Assembly (NCBI GenBank): GCA_019614645.1
Contig: JABWDB010000007.1
Location: 5,345,501 to 5,409,500 of the forward strand
Source: Stratiolaelaps scimitus
Lineage: Eukaryota; Arthropoda; Arachnida; Mesostigmata; Laelapidae
Direction: 5' to 3'
DNA length: 64,000 nucleotides
A model generated the notes under the pieces. It saw only the letters and a program-made list of their open reading frames with translations, ran no database searches and was not told the origin of the DNA. Below, one piece after another: positions 35,631-46,512 of this stretch. The number at the start of each line of letters is the position of its first letter. The first letter of the stretch is position 1. Position numbers and translations under genes: made by a program.

Positions 35631-35635
35631 AAATA

Positions 35636-36279
35636 GTCAGTCACCGATGACCCTGCGTCATACACAGCGAACATCAGACGCATTTAGATCAGTTAAGATC
35701 CTTGCCAGGACCACTAGAGCTACTGGTTTTTTGGGGTTTTCAGCCAGCCAGCTGCTGGTCTATCATGTAATATTACATGGACGTGCGATGGCCAACCATG
35801 CGATTCACAACATTATTGCGTACAAGACTAATAGCATGAACAGTAGTAATAGTGGTATTAGTTGGTAGCGATCGTAAATAAAGCACAATGAACACGTTTT
35901 AGCATGTGAGCCTACCGGGGTAGACTTAACCAGCGAGTGTGGGGGTATTAGATAGCATAATAGATGCTCCTGCACATTAACGGTGGCATCCAGAATAGTC
36001 AACGCCTATTTGTGTGAAGCATATATATATATATACATATATTATATTACGTATCACTACTAACTAATACAACTATTACTACTGTTCGTGCGAGTAGTCT
36101 CGTACGCAGTAAATCTCATGTTTGGCCATCACACGTCCATGTAATATTACACGATAGACCAGCAGTTGGCTGGTTGAAAACTCAAAAACCAGCATCTCTA
36201 GTGGTTCTGACAAGGATCCTAACTGATCTAAATGCGTCCGATGTTCGCTGTCCATGACGCAGGGTCATCGGTGACTGAC
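35636..36279. mobile_element. foldback element, arms about 240 bp
   Basis: The left arm (about 35636-35876) and right arm (about 36045-36279) are inverted copies with about 85-90% identity. Both outer ends read GTCAGTCACCGATGACCCTG inward. The centre of about 170 bases is unique and contains a (TA)n. There is no coding capacity for a transposase. The structure fits a non-autonomous foldback or long-TIR DNA element. No clear target duplication is visible at the ends. Confidence 0.85.
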
Positions 36280-36289
36280 AGTCGCCAGA

Positions 36290-38810
36290 TCTTAATGTCT
36301 GTATTAAGATCAGTAGCACCAATATATAATGGCGCTGTCTAATGACCTAACAACTTATCATAATATAAGTTACGTTTTGTCGTTGACTAGTACCGCTCCC
36401 CGTTAGTTGACAGTGAATAGTACAGAAGAGATAGGCTAGCGTTTATAGTTGGGCTTTTGTTACAAAACAGCCATGCATCATTAAATGATGCGAGCGCACA
36501 GTCTGGTGCATCTATATTATGCTCATGATAGTCGCGCTGGCGTAACCAAAGATTATGATGGCGTTTGACCATTAGGCAGCTCACGGATAGTCTACGACGA
36601 TGTGAAATTAGTACCTTTCAACAATTAGTGACGTTCAATTTCCCATTTACAATCACATTCATTTTCCCGCTGCGTTGTGTAACATACTAGATAATCTATA
36701 TACCGAATATATACAATCAATCAATCATCTATTTGTTTATTTACGGGGCCTGCAATTGTACGAAAGCTTAAGTTCTCATGAAATAGTACTGGAAGAAGTG
36801 AAAACACCGCACCTGGCCTGGCAGGATATTTATTCCATTTCAGTTGGTATTATTTATATCACAAATAATTGACCGGTCCAGTGAATCGTTAAACGGAACC
36901 ACCAGTAGGAACATGCTTCAAGTATATACATATTTATAAGACACAGCGTACATACTATACGTTTCCAAGTTAATTGTAAACCGACGAGCGCGCTAATTGT
37001 ACTCGATTCAGGAGAAGAAAGATGCTGATGTTTCGCAAGATGTTTCTTATCAGCAAACTAATCTACTTTGCCCGTTTCAATAGCAACATAATGAACACTA
37101 TATCGCAACCATATTCAGCACGGTTGTTCAGATAACAACCCAGCGCGTCTCGCCCTGCATGAATACTCGCTGCTCTATTGTTAACCAGTGTTTGTTCCGC
37201 TCTGTCAAACGTGTCATGGAGATCCCATTGCAGGATGACCTCGGTAGGCTTCAATCTAAAACTGTCAATGCCTCAATTCGTAGAGCGGATGATGAAAAGT
37301 ACCCGACTACCGCTCGAGACAGAAATTGATCGATACCGCTTATCCCGTAGATTTTCCTGTTACACAAAGAATTCGATTATACATATACTTTGTCATTCTC
37401 ACGTTATATTCAATGCATACCTTCGATCTTGGTATTATTGAACAGTGAAAATACAGGTAGTATACAGAACTAGATCAAATTAATTATAGCTATAACAAGC
37501 AGGTGGAAAAATGCATTGATGCAGCATTTTATCAGTCGCATTGAAAGCATTTAACACTAAATGTAATCTTTGGTGAATGCAATTACAAATATTACTAAGA
37601 ACACTATTAAAGCTACTAGAATGCAAAGCCGCTGTGGAAAAAAATGACAGCTCTCGAGTATTGTCCCTCCTACGGCAACACCATACATATGTGTTGTATC
37701 TTACTATATGATGAAGCCATGTACATCTTACAATATATTTTGTTTTTTTTTGAGAGGAGGAAATGTGCTTCAAACGCACGGACATCACCAGAGAGATTCG
37801 AATCTCGATGAAAGTGGGCCCCGATCCAGTGCAATGGGGGTTGACGTGGATGACAAAACGCCGCCTCTGCCTGCTAAAACCACCATCCTCTGCTGAGAGT
37901 CTATCTTTTCCCTAGAGTTCGTACAATATCTGGGAAGATGGATACGGTACGTTTGGTGGTTACGTTCAACTTCGGAACGGATATATATCTATATATGCAA
38001 CACTGCCACTTTCGAATGAAGCTGTATCAACGGTCCGTGTGATTGCAACACTTGTTATACACACTCCATTACGTACATGTTACCAATCTCCCGGCCAAAA
38101 AAACATTTGGCATGCCAATGGGATTACGATCCTCAGAAGCCAGTCGTTTGACTGAGCTGAACGAACAAATGACTAGCCGGCCGGGCTAAGCTACATACAA
38201 TCGACCTGTGCGCGTATCAGAGATGAGTGCTTGGCAACAGCCTCCTGGTACAAGATCTCCTCTGGCCTCCGCGTTCCATTCGTTGTCTCCGTCTTGGACA
38301 GGCGATCCCGCCCGACCTGGTAGTCCCTTTGCAAAACAGGAATTTACTCTCAGACACTGAGCGGGTGGCTTGGCTGGCCGAGTAATTTATCTTGAAGATT
38401 TATCTCGTGCAATATCGCCGCTTATCTATCAAAACGACCGCGAGGCAACCATCTCCACTGGTCGGACAGCCTTAACAAGGAACCCTGCCCGCCGTCTGTG
38501 CTCACGCCGTATTAGAGTTTCCGCCAGCCCCAAGCTCAGTTCCTTCTCATCTCCCTATACTGCGCTGCCATCGCTTTGAGCGAGACCTGCACCCTACCTG
38601 CGTCGGTGGACGCAGCCGAGCCTGTGTCCGTCGCACAATGCGCTACAGATATTGTACGAAGAGTTTCCCAACGAGTTTCTTTAAGGCAGCATCCCGTTGC
38701 AGCATCCAGTATTGGTGATGTCTTTCTTCAAGCGCGGCGCTAGAACTGTATGATGCACGCCGCTGACCAATGTTTTCTTCCCTGGGACCGCTCCTCCGTC
38801 GCTATTGAGC
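36290..38810. other. mostly unassigned; possible SINE tail
   Basis: Near 36750-36783 a - strand fragment resembles the type A SINE 3' block (complement of GAGAACTTAAGC with a TGCAATTG-like element). A 63-codon frame at 37063-37254 (- strand) and a 69-codon frame at 38370-38579 (+ strand) have ordinary composition and no splice support. Confidence 0.35.
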
Positions 38811-38817
38811 AAAACGG

Positions 38818-39177
38818 GTGGATCCGTTTTGGGCAAATGGCGCTGAAGACGGAGGAGGAGCTTCTCACTTTTCGAAGCTCTCGTTCGTTTCTAATGCTGA
38901 TAAATTACTGCTGAGGTCGAATGCCGATGCCGGCATCGTGTTTTCGAGCTCAGGGGATTCACGAATCACTTATGCGACCCGCGCGCTTGGCCGAGCCCAG
39001 GCTCAGGCCGGAGCGGTTCGGCCTTTTTCTTGGCTCGTCTCTCAATTTTCTTATGCACTCTCTTCATATCTCTCTCTCTTTCTCTCGAGGGCTGCGGCAT
39101 GTAATTGTTTTTCGTGGTTGCTTTTTTATTTCATTTTCAAAGCCATTTATCTAGCAGATACCTCGGCGGTATCATAA
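38818..39177 (+). CDS. weak ORF upstream of the 39.8-kb exon
   Basis: An open frame of 119 codons with no in-frame ATG at its start. The first 80 residues are Ser/Ala/Gly rich and hydrophilic, and the end is hydrophobic through a (CT)n tract. It lies on the same strand about 600 bases before the 39793 acceptor and could belong to an upstream exon, but no donor is evident. Confidence 0.17.
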   Translation: MDPFWANGAEDGGGASHFSKLSFVSNADKLLLRSNADAGIVFSSSGDSRITYATRALGRAQAQAGAVRPFSWLVSQFSYALSSYLSLFLSRAAACNCFSWLLFYFIFKAIYLADTSAVS

Positions 39178-39624
39178 GAGGAGAATTAGTACATTGCTCG
39201 GTGCCTAACAGAAACTGCCAACTCTTGGTGTTTGGAAGCGATATATGTGAAGATTCTCTTTCCTCTATGGACGCCCATCGTAATAGCTGGACCACGCATT
39301 CTCTTTGAGTCGTATATTCGTGGCTAAAAAAACGCCTATCTTCGTACGGGCACACAGATAGCGTTGTCATCAGGGACTATTCTGCAAAGATATGGCACAT
39401 AATGTACAACGAGATGCAGACACTACACCTATCAAACATTCTATATTCATTTGGTTCATTTCGTGTGACTTCGCAGAACATAATGAATGTTAGATTAAGG
39501 GTGAGTCATTTCTTGTGTGGTGCGTAATAGAACCACACATTTTGGTTTATTTACGGAAGGAGGCGCTCTAGTCTTTCCTGCTCTTCTCAACTTCTCACAA
39601 CATTTATCTAATAGTTATCATAGC

Positions 39625-39625
<1 letters not shown>

Positions 39626-39652
<27 letters not shown>
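39626..39652. repeat. (TA)n microsatellite
   Basis: Thirteen TA units just upstream of the pyrimidine tract of the 39793 acceptor. Confidence 0.93.
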
Positions 39653-39655
<3 letters not shown>

Positions 39656-39792
39656 GGGTACACTAACCCTGTAGTTGAATCATAGCACTTGCTCGAAGCT
39701 CGACTTATTCAAAGGCACGTATCATTAACTATCTCTCTTTCTCTCTTTGTTGTTTCTGCCTTTCGTTCGAATTCATTAATATGATTTCACAG

Positions 39793-40504
39793 GAGAGAGC
39801 AGCCGCGATAGCGAAGGGCGCCGGCGGTGGCGGGGGTTGACGTCGCTCCTGTTGTTGGTATCGCCGCCTCTGCGTTCACAAGTGTTGTGTCCGCTGCGGT
39901 TCGTGCTTCTGCGGCAGCAACAGCAGCAGCAACAGCCGCAGCAGCAGGTGTCGGCACCACCGTCGTCTTCAAATCCATCGACGACGAGGAGGAGCAAACC
40001 GCTGCCGGTGACGACGCCGAAGAGGCCACCGCGAAGCGCTGTCACAAGCGAGAGTCTCATTTACGCGTCGGTATTCATTATCTTGTTATCGACGCGGTGG
40101 TCGTCGTCGTCAGCCAGGATTGAAACGGAGGCATTGGTCGAGCAGCCTCCCGAAGGTCCCGTGGCAGACCGAGGAGGGACCTTGTGCGAACGTGGGCTGG
40201 TGCACGAACGTCGCTTCGTCCTGACGAGCTACTTCGAGGACAACCATAACAACGACGTCGACGGCGGTGGCGATTACCACAACTATTGCTACTGCTGCGA
40301 ATCACGCCGGCACAAGGGCCACCACATCACCGTCACGCTGCAGCACCTCGGCGGGATTACGTACTACGTCGAGGGCGGCCCGCTGGGCCCCTTGGGCTAG
40401 AGCTGGGCGCAACCAACGCCCGCCGCTGCCGCCGAAGCTGCCGCAGCTTAAGCAGCAGCAGCAGCCACAGCAGCAGCAGCAGCAAGCGTCGCCGCAACGT
40501 GCTC
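39793..40504 (+). other. probable 5' leader part of GC-rich exon
   Basis: A pyrimidine-rich tract at about 39729-39770 ends in TTTCACAG at 39792, a good acceptor. The following 700 bases are GC-rich with CAG runs at 39917-39950. One frame (39837-40400, 187 codons, no ATG start) reads poly-Gln then Ser/Pro, but it ends before the likely coding frame begins. This is interpreted as 5' untranslated leader or as an alternative N-terminus. Confidence 0.35.
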
Positions 40505-41081
40505 ATGGGCTCGCCGACGGTGTCGATTACCACCATCAGCACTACAACGGCCACCACAACGACGAACATCGAGCGGCAAAATCACACAGCGATTGCCGCT
40601 GGCGGACAATCAGCGCAGCGGAGGACCAGGTCGGCTCTCCCTGCTGTCTTCGGCTCAAGTCGGTGCGCAGGGCGGTCGCGCTCGGCCGCGACCGCGACTG
40701 CCGCTGAGAGTGGGTCCCGCAGCGACGCCAGCAGCGGCGATGTCAGACCCACGACAACGACGACGACGACAACAGCAACAACAACAAAAACGCCGCCACC
40801 AGCAACAACAACGCAGGCAGCAACAGTAACGCAGACGGCAACAACAACAACAGGCGAACTAGTGTCGTCTCCGCATCTACAACAGTCGAAGTTACCGTTG
40901 TCGCCGACAGATTCGACGCCGACGCAAACGCCACCGCCGCCGGCCATCGTAACAACGCCGAGGGCGCCCTCACCCGCACGCTGCCTCAGTCTGCTGTGGA
41001 TTTACCTGCTGCTCGTTGCCTCTACCGTCACCCACCGATCGCACGCTAAGACGCCTACCCAGAAGCCCATCATCAAAATAG
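40505..41081 (+). CDS. probable first coding exon, membrane or secreted protein
   Basis: The longest frame in the window (269 codons open from 40286) contains an in-frame ATG at 40505. From that ATG there are 192 codons. Residues 1-155 are low complexity (Thr, Ala, Ser, Pro, encoded by ACA/ACG and CAG-type runs). Residues about 158-181 are a hydrophobic core (Leu-Leu-Trp-Ile-Tyr-Leu-Leu-Leu-Val-Ala-Ser), followed by Lys-Thr-Pro-Thr-Gln-Lys-Pro-Ile-Ile-Lys-Ile-Gly. A donor AG|GT at 41082 would split the Gly codon, and another GT is at 41092. The Ile-Lys-Ile-Gly after a signal segment resembles the first strand of extracellular ligand-binding domains of the ANF-receptor/Venus-flytrap type (receptor guanylate cyclases, GABA-B receptors). 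That is a guess from four residues. The rest of the gene was not found. Confidence 0.42.
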
Positions 41082-41136
41082 GTTGGCGATCGTAATATTC
41101 CTTCTAATTACATATAATGCACGTATGGATAATTGC

Positions 41137-41204
<68 letters not shown>
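41137..41204. repeat. (AAT)n microsatellite
   Basis: About 22 AAT units immediately after the 40505-41081 exon. The poly-Leu frame on the - strand is an artefact of it. Confidence 0.97.
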
Positions 41205-41305
41205 GCGATTATGGCTGTGCGAGTAGCGTCTCGTTAAATAGTCTGTGAGGCGCCAGCACCAGTTATAGTATAGCAACAATATCTTTGATCTCTTTGTGAT
41301 CTCAC

Positions 41306-41360
41306 ATTGCTCCAACTCAGTGCCCCGACGGCAGTGTATGAGGATATCAGTCCTCACTCG
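41306..41360 (-). CDS. possible short internal exon, unknown
   Basis: On the - strand a good acceptor (CTGATTTTCAG, ending at 41361) is followed by 55 bases to a GTGAGA donor (intron starting at 41305). The frame of 18 codons plus one base is open and gives Arg-Val-Arg-Thr-Asp-Ile-Leu-Ile-His-Cys and a Gly-Thr-Glu-Leu-Glu-Gln end. Both splice signals are convincing, but the exon is short and isolated. Confidence 0.28.
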
Positions 41361-42025
41361 CTGAAAATCAGCCACAGAAACTCTGGGGTGCGAAAACGCA
41401 CACCAATGTTGTTAAATATAGAATGAACTACGCGACATAGTACTGATAGATAATATCGACGTCGTCGGCCGACTTTACTATTAGTGGACAATCCATAGAA
41501 TCTGCTGGGGGTCAGGTGACGATCTGAAATGGCCGCCGAGAAATCGCTTCGTTAGTTCGAGTGAGTTGCAATCGCAAAGGACCCCCCAACCCTCACAGTC
41601 CAAGTGTAACGTGTCAGTGTCAGGATACTTAATAGCATAGCATACAATACTGGTCTTTTAGAATCAAGATAGACTTGTAGGGCAGCTCGAGTAGAAAAGG
41701 AACACAATAAAAAAGTACTATATCCACAGGTACATATGGCTACAGCGCAAAAATACAATTGACACTGGCGCTATACGATGGCTCCGGGCCTACGCCAAGC
41801 CCAGTTATGGTGTTTGTTTTTTGCTGTAATTTTTTTTTACAATCGCTCCGGGATATTTGCGCCCGGTACATATTGTGCATACTATATTCACCAGTTGAGG
41901 CGATTAAGCACTCATTGCAAGTTACTAAGGCTTCATGTTGCAGCGAGCTCTTCTCGATGGACAAATGCCGTAGACGAGGCGAGGGTCCAACCCAGTGCGT
42001 GTGTAGCATCGAACAATTTACTCAC

Positions 42026-42205
42026 TGAACTCTAGTCTCCACCATTCGTACCATACACGATGCGCTATCACATGGCGACTCGGCGTCTGCCGCAACCGGC
42101 GGCGTTGAGCATTTTGTAACATTATATGTAGCAGGGATAAATTCATGAAATCCATATCCTCCATATTCGCTTCGAGGCAGATTCGCTAGCGTTCGCTTGC
42201 ACACG
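42026..42205 (-). CDS. possible Cys-containing internal exon, unknown
   Basis: A pyrimidine-rich acceptor (CATTTGTTTATAACGCTCAT then TCAAG) precedes 42205, and a perfect GTGAGT donor begins at 42025. The 180-base exon is open and symmetric (one base, 59 codons, two bases). It encodes four Cys residues spaced over about 50 residues, an Asn-Val-Thr sequon next to a Cys, and a Tyr-Gly-Gly-Tyr-Gly-Phe stretch, suggesting an extracellular domain. I do not recognise the fold. A large ATG frame lies about 140 bases upstream on the same strand (42346-42834). Confidence 0.38.
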
Positions 42206-42345
42206 CTTGAATGAGCGTTATAAACAAATGGAAAACAAATCCTATGCGCAATTTACATTCTCACTCCGATCTACATCAGTTCGTCTACGAACGGCGATTT
42301 CTATTTCTAGTTTCATCTCCATCCTAACACACACACACTCGTGCT

Positions 42346-42834
42346 CTATTGATTCTGTCTTAAAGCATCCCTTGACCATATCCGTCCATCTTCGTCGGCC
42401 GGCCGAGGGCGACCACGTTGAAATGTCCCGCTAGAATCGTTGTCGTTGAGCTGTTCGCGTTGACAATAACCGTCGTCGATGGTGCGGATGATGAATCGGT
42501 GGTAGCCAACGAAGGGCGGGGCAGGAAGCGGACGAGAAGAGAAGGGCCCCAAAAGCCAGCGGCGTCTCGCAGAGACAGCCGCCATTAGCTCAGCAGGACT
42601 CAGACACCAACGACGACCTGCGGCACGGGGAAGCAGTGGTAGATGGGCAGGCGACTTCAATTCACTTCGTTTAGAGTCCACGCCTGTACTGCCACTCCGC
42701 GCGGCAGCCTCAGCCGGCCAATCGATTGGCGATGACGCAATAACGATGTGCCAACGCTGGACGGCGTAGCGGTCTACGATGCCCTTGCCAGCCGCTGCCT
42801 TCCAGGACAACGTCAACATCGTCAGTATCATCAT
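42346..42834 (-). CDS. possible 5' exon with hydrophobic N-terminus
   Basis: An ATGATG start opens 162 codons. Residues 1-15 are hydrophobic (Met-Met-Ile-Leu-Thr-Met-Leu-Thr-Leu) and could be a short signal peptide. The middle is Arg/Ala/Pro rich, and the last third is acidic and hydrophilic. It stops at a TAG 140 bases before the 42205 acceptor, so it could feed that exon only through an internal donor, and no strong donor was seen. Chance is a real alternative in this GC-rich segment. Confidence 0.25.
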   Translation of the reverse strand: MMILTMLTLSWKAAAGKGIVDRYAVQRWHIVIASSPIDWPAEAAARSGSTGVDSKRSELKSPAHLPLLPRAAGRRWCLSPAELMAAVSARRRWLLGPFSSRPLPAPPFVGYHRFIIRTIDDGYCQREQLNDNDSSGTFQRGRPRPADEDGRIWSRDALRQNQ

Positions 42835-43307
42835 AAACTTGGCCTTTATTGAACGAATGAGCGGTTCTTGAGGGAACGTCTCTCATCTAGGCAGATGGGG
42901 GCAGAGGCTTCTTGCTATAGCGTGTTCCACTTCAGTGACATTGTGAGAGTGTTAGAGATCGTTGATAAGCCGAAAAAGACAAATGCTCCTGTGGTCTCAT
43001 TATATGGGGAGAACGATCGCGTAGAATTATAGACAGACCCAAATCGTCTTGAATGGAAAACATGGTCCCAGCACGAAGTAGCTCTGCAGCTAACTTGCAT
43101 TTGCGCGACTATTGTAGCTTTGAAACAATTTCAACTCAGAGGGAAATATCTGCAATGTGCGCGCTCACATCTTATACCCTGAACGTGCCGGGCTTTGAAG
43201 GGTTACATATGCATGGGGTGAATATTTGTCAACATCCCGCCGGGCGATAACATGGGAATCTCGTTTTAGAATAACAGCTTGGAAATGTGCTAATAATACA
43301 TTTATGA

Positions 43308-43960
43308 ATGAGTCTTTCTAGTCACGTTGCGCAAATGTCAATAGCGAAAGTATGGCGCTGGATAAACTATCGCGTTTGGCACATGGCCGGTGAGCGACCA
43401 GCCCGTGCTGAATCAATTCTATTAAGAAATGAGAAGCACACTCAGGGCTTTACCACTATTACTATAATTCTATTAACTGAGAAGGGTATATCCCTTTTTG
43501 ACCCCAATGTATTCGCTCAAGCAGATAAGTTCTTGATGACACTGCAAGGGAAATTGTTGCCGCTACAAGCGCATATCGTAAGTGGGACGATATGCAATGA
43601 AGGAATGTTTACGAATATGCAAATTGTCTGTGTACTAGTTAAAGCAAGATGAACTCAAGGAGTTTGCCAGAGGAGTTCTCCTTCAAACTCACACTGCTGT
43701 AGTCTGGCCTCGATCCAATTATGGAGTCGTTTCCATGGTTCTGATGTGTTGACACCTGTTTGAAAAGGGGGCAACCTTCCGAAATCGACAATACGGAAGG
43801 GTGGACACTGCGGGAATATCAAGATTGTTGTGCTATGAATTTTTGTAGATGCGAATCACTCACAATTCCTGAACACCTAGAAGCAGCGACATCGGGTATG
43901 AAAATAGTATACTTGCTGTGTGCATTCGTAATCGTTGCTAAAAAATGCGCCTGTTTTTAG
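43308..43960 (+). CDS. ORF cluster, possible decayed gene
   Basis: Two frames on the + strand, 43308-43652 (114 codons) and 43760-43960 (66 codons), are separated by about 100 bases that are open for about 37 codons in a third frame. Compositions are ordinary. The last frame ends in a hydrophobic segment. A GTAAGT motif at 43580 inside the first frame could be a donor. Serial open frames with frame changes are compatible with a pseudogene or old mobile element, but no family is recognised. Confidence 0.17.
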
Positions 43961-43989
43961 GGCTGTGCTCGCCGCACACACACACATAC

Positions 43990-44211
43990 CTCAATAGGAA
44001 ACCACGAGCGTTATTTTTAGAAAGAGCATTATTGTCTGCGACGCGTGCTTCCCCGACGAGAGCGAGGACTTGTTCTGAGGCTTTCAATTCGTAGAGAAAG
44101 GCGTTGAAATCGGCCGAAGTTGGAAAGAGTCTGGCGACATCATCTGGCGTCATCGTGAGAGCGACAGAGCGACGAAGACAGAGAGCGTCTGAAGGCGACA
44201 GGGACGCCAAA
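43990..44211 (-). CDS. possible exon, unknown protein
   Basis: On the - strand the sequence TTGTTGCCAG ends at 44212 after a pyrimidine-rich stretch and could be an acceptor. The frame is open from there to a GTATGT donor (intron starting at 43989) followed by a (TG)n run typical of an intron. An ATG in frame at 44153 would give 54 codons plus two bases if this is a first exon. The product after the Met is hydrophilic and helix-prone (Asp-Asp-Val-Ala-Arg-Leu-Phe-Pro, then Leu-Tyr-Glu-Leu-Lys-Ala-Ser-Glu). No family is recognised. Confidence 0.33.
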
Positions 44212-44502
44212 CTGGCAACAATTAATCAAAGGAAAGATCAATTCAACAGCAGCATGCGATAGCAAACAAGTAATTGGTGCAATTAACAGCCGATATGGAA
44301 GGGTGTATAGGACAAGCGAGGACAAAGAGTCACGGAAACCCGCTGTGATTACTGCCGCTCTAAAGGAGTTCCTCTCTCGCACCCATTGTTCCTTCTCTGC
44401 TCCTGCTCCCCTGCCTCTCCGATCGTGTCCTAGATCCGAGCCAACATCGACCTTACTCCTCCCGTTAGCTCGCCAGACACATCTCACCCACTGAGCATCA
44501 TT

Positions 44503-44823
44503 CTATTCTGGGTGGAAATAAGGGGAATCTGCGAGAATCGAATGTTCCCACGATAGATTAGAAAGCGGGCGTATGATGTTGTTGTCTATGGGCGGCGTTA
44601 GCGGATCGATTGAACGACTGCTTCTGAGAAAAGCCGGCTCACAAAACGGCTCACGAAATGGGTATACAGCTTTGATGAGACCAGAAGGGCATGCGACTCG
44701 GGGGCATTGCTGGCTTGTGTGGAAGCTGAACACGAACATCAGACTGACATAAAATAAAAATACTAATAATAAGGCGGGATTGTAAAAACAAGAGCAGAGC
44801 ATGGACAAAATCCATCGGCCCAT
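44503..44823 (-). CDS. small ORF with membrane segment and Cys
   Basis: An ATG-started frame of 106 codons. Residues about 15-35 are strongly hydrophobic (Leu-Leu-Val-Phe-Leu-Phe-Tyr-Val) and are followed by three Cys in about 25 residues. It could encode a small secreted or anchored protein. There is no promoter, splice or family evidence. Confidence 0.18.
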   Translation of the reverse strand: MGRWILSMLCSCFYNPALLLVFLFYVSLMFVFSFHTSQQCPRVACPSGLIKAVYPFREPFCEPAFLRSSRSIDPLTPPIDNNIIRPLSNLSWEHSILADSPYFHPE

Positions 44824-44963
44824 TATAGGATAACCCTATAATGTAGAATACCTGCTGTAGATATGTGTATCTTGTGTATACTTCCTGAGCGGTCTTTGCT
44901 GGCTGTGGTTCGCTTAGCAGTATTCGCTGGATAGGCTCCGAGCTGAACCTATCATAATATATT

Positions 44964-45032
44964 GCCGAACGTGTTCGGCATGTCAGGTGTATGGTACCAT
45001 ACATATACCATACACGGCATGTCAGGTGTATG
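44964..45032. repeat. palindrome plus 40-bp tandem duplication
   Basis: GCCGAAC-GT-GTTCGGC (44964-44979) is a perfect palindrome. A block CGGCATGTCAGGTGTATG occurs at 44976 and again at 45015 or so, a near-40-base period. The intervening bases also contain GTATGGTACCATAC, a second perfect palindrome. Confidence 0.8.
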
Positions 45033-45185
45033 ATAATATATGGCAATACGACGGGCCTGCCCTGTAAGAAAAAGAAGCGTGTCCACGCGACAATTTTTTA
45101 GTCGCTTTTTTGGATGCCCTGCTACAGTTAACAAACGTGTTCACAGCTACGTACGATTCTTATAGGCACGGAGGGCAGTCGAGCC

Positions 45186-45355
45186 CGGTGGCTTGGTGCA
45201 TTCGTGTGCGCCTCGCAATCGGAGGAGACACGTAGATGCACGGGTTCGCTCCCCACCGTTGCACATTTGCATTTAGGGGTCCGTCTTACGAATCAATGCA
45301 AAAAGCAGTACCGTTAACGTTAAATATTGGCTGAGAGTCAGCCCGAAAACCTTTT
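45186..45355 (+). mobile_element. SINE type B, best copy
   Basis: The tRNA-like head contains an A-box-like GGTGGCTTGGTGC and a B box GGGTTCGCTCCCC. The body and the 3' block GAGAGTCAGCCCGAAAAC match the diverged copy at 24115-24275. This type lacks the type A tail. Confidence 0.65.
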
Positions 45356-45359
45356 TAGG

Positions 45360-46510
45360 CACAGAGAGCAGGAATAGATCGTGCTGTCATGTAGGCTTCA
45401 GCAACAAACACCCGAGTCACCATCTGGAGGACACCGATTTGACCTCATCATGCGCAACAATCAAATTCTCTTCTAAGTACGTAAATGTCGACTGGATACT
45501 AGCCATAGCAAAGGATAAATCGAGCAAGTGAAATCAAGTATTACAGTTGGCACTTACAATTAACGTTGAAAGTAAATCGAACGAAGCCTAACGGATCTTA
45601 AAAGCAATTCAGGTGTATGGTAAAGGCTTTTTAATAAAAATAACAAAATCTGCTGTCAATGTCCGCTTCGCCTACGAAGTGAACAACAAATTGGACTAGC
45701 GTAGGAATGAAGAACCGATAGCAATCGATTCGAGATGAACCTCTACAACCTGAACATTAATACGACGACATAAATCCCTTTGGCTTTTGTGTTTTTCGGC
45801 TTAGGCATTCAATACGAATCTCGGTGACGATTCGAGAGTCTTAGCCAAACATCTTGCGAAGCAATAACGTGAATAGCGGGAACAACACAAGACGACACAT
45901 AGCATTGCAATGGAGACGGCATACGTACTCAATGATGTTCTGCTGAGCTTACGTATCACAATCTCAGATGGAATCACTTCAAAGCGGGCACTCGAAGGTC
46001 CCGGAATGGCGGATTGGCCACCTTTAAGACACGGCTAACGCATTCGACAGCACCTCCTTATTTTTCTAATGATATGTCAAGCCCCGGCTGACCCTCGGTC
46101 TCACCGCCCTTAAGTTAAGTCCTCCCGAATCCTCAGCCACTTGGCGATACTACGAGGTTCGTCCAGGAAGGGACTCGCGGCATATATGCAGCCGCTTCAA
46201 TATCTGCCACCGGTTTTGAATTGCTGCATGCCGACATTTCACTCACCGGTTATTGGCCTTGATGCATTTCCATGTGGGTGTTGTTGTTGTTTTGTATGCG
46301 TGAAAGTTGACACTTCTTTGCACATGCTTGAGCTCGCCACCACCACGGCTTGTTATTGTTGTGCTTGGGTATCGATACGCACGAATGTTTATTTCATCGG
46401 GCAGGTGCGTCTACGCCATTGTTGTCATGTAGATGTTCCCGTGTCTCATTCTAGCAACTACGAGATATTCCCAATGTGTCACTATTGCCATTTATTTTAT
46501 GTGTCATTAT
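45360..46510. other. unassigned stretch
   Basis: No supported gene. A 175-codon frame begins at 46141 but its end lies inside the 46513 repeat and it has no domain. Confidence 0.45.
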
Positions 46511-46512
46511 TA

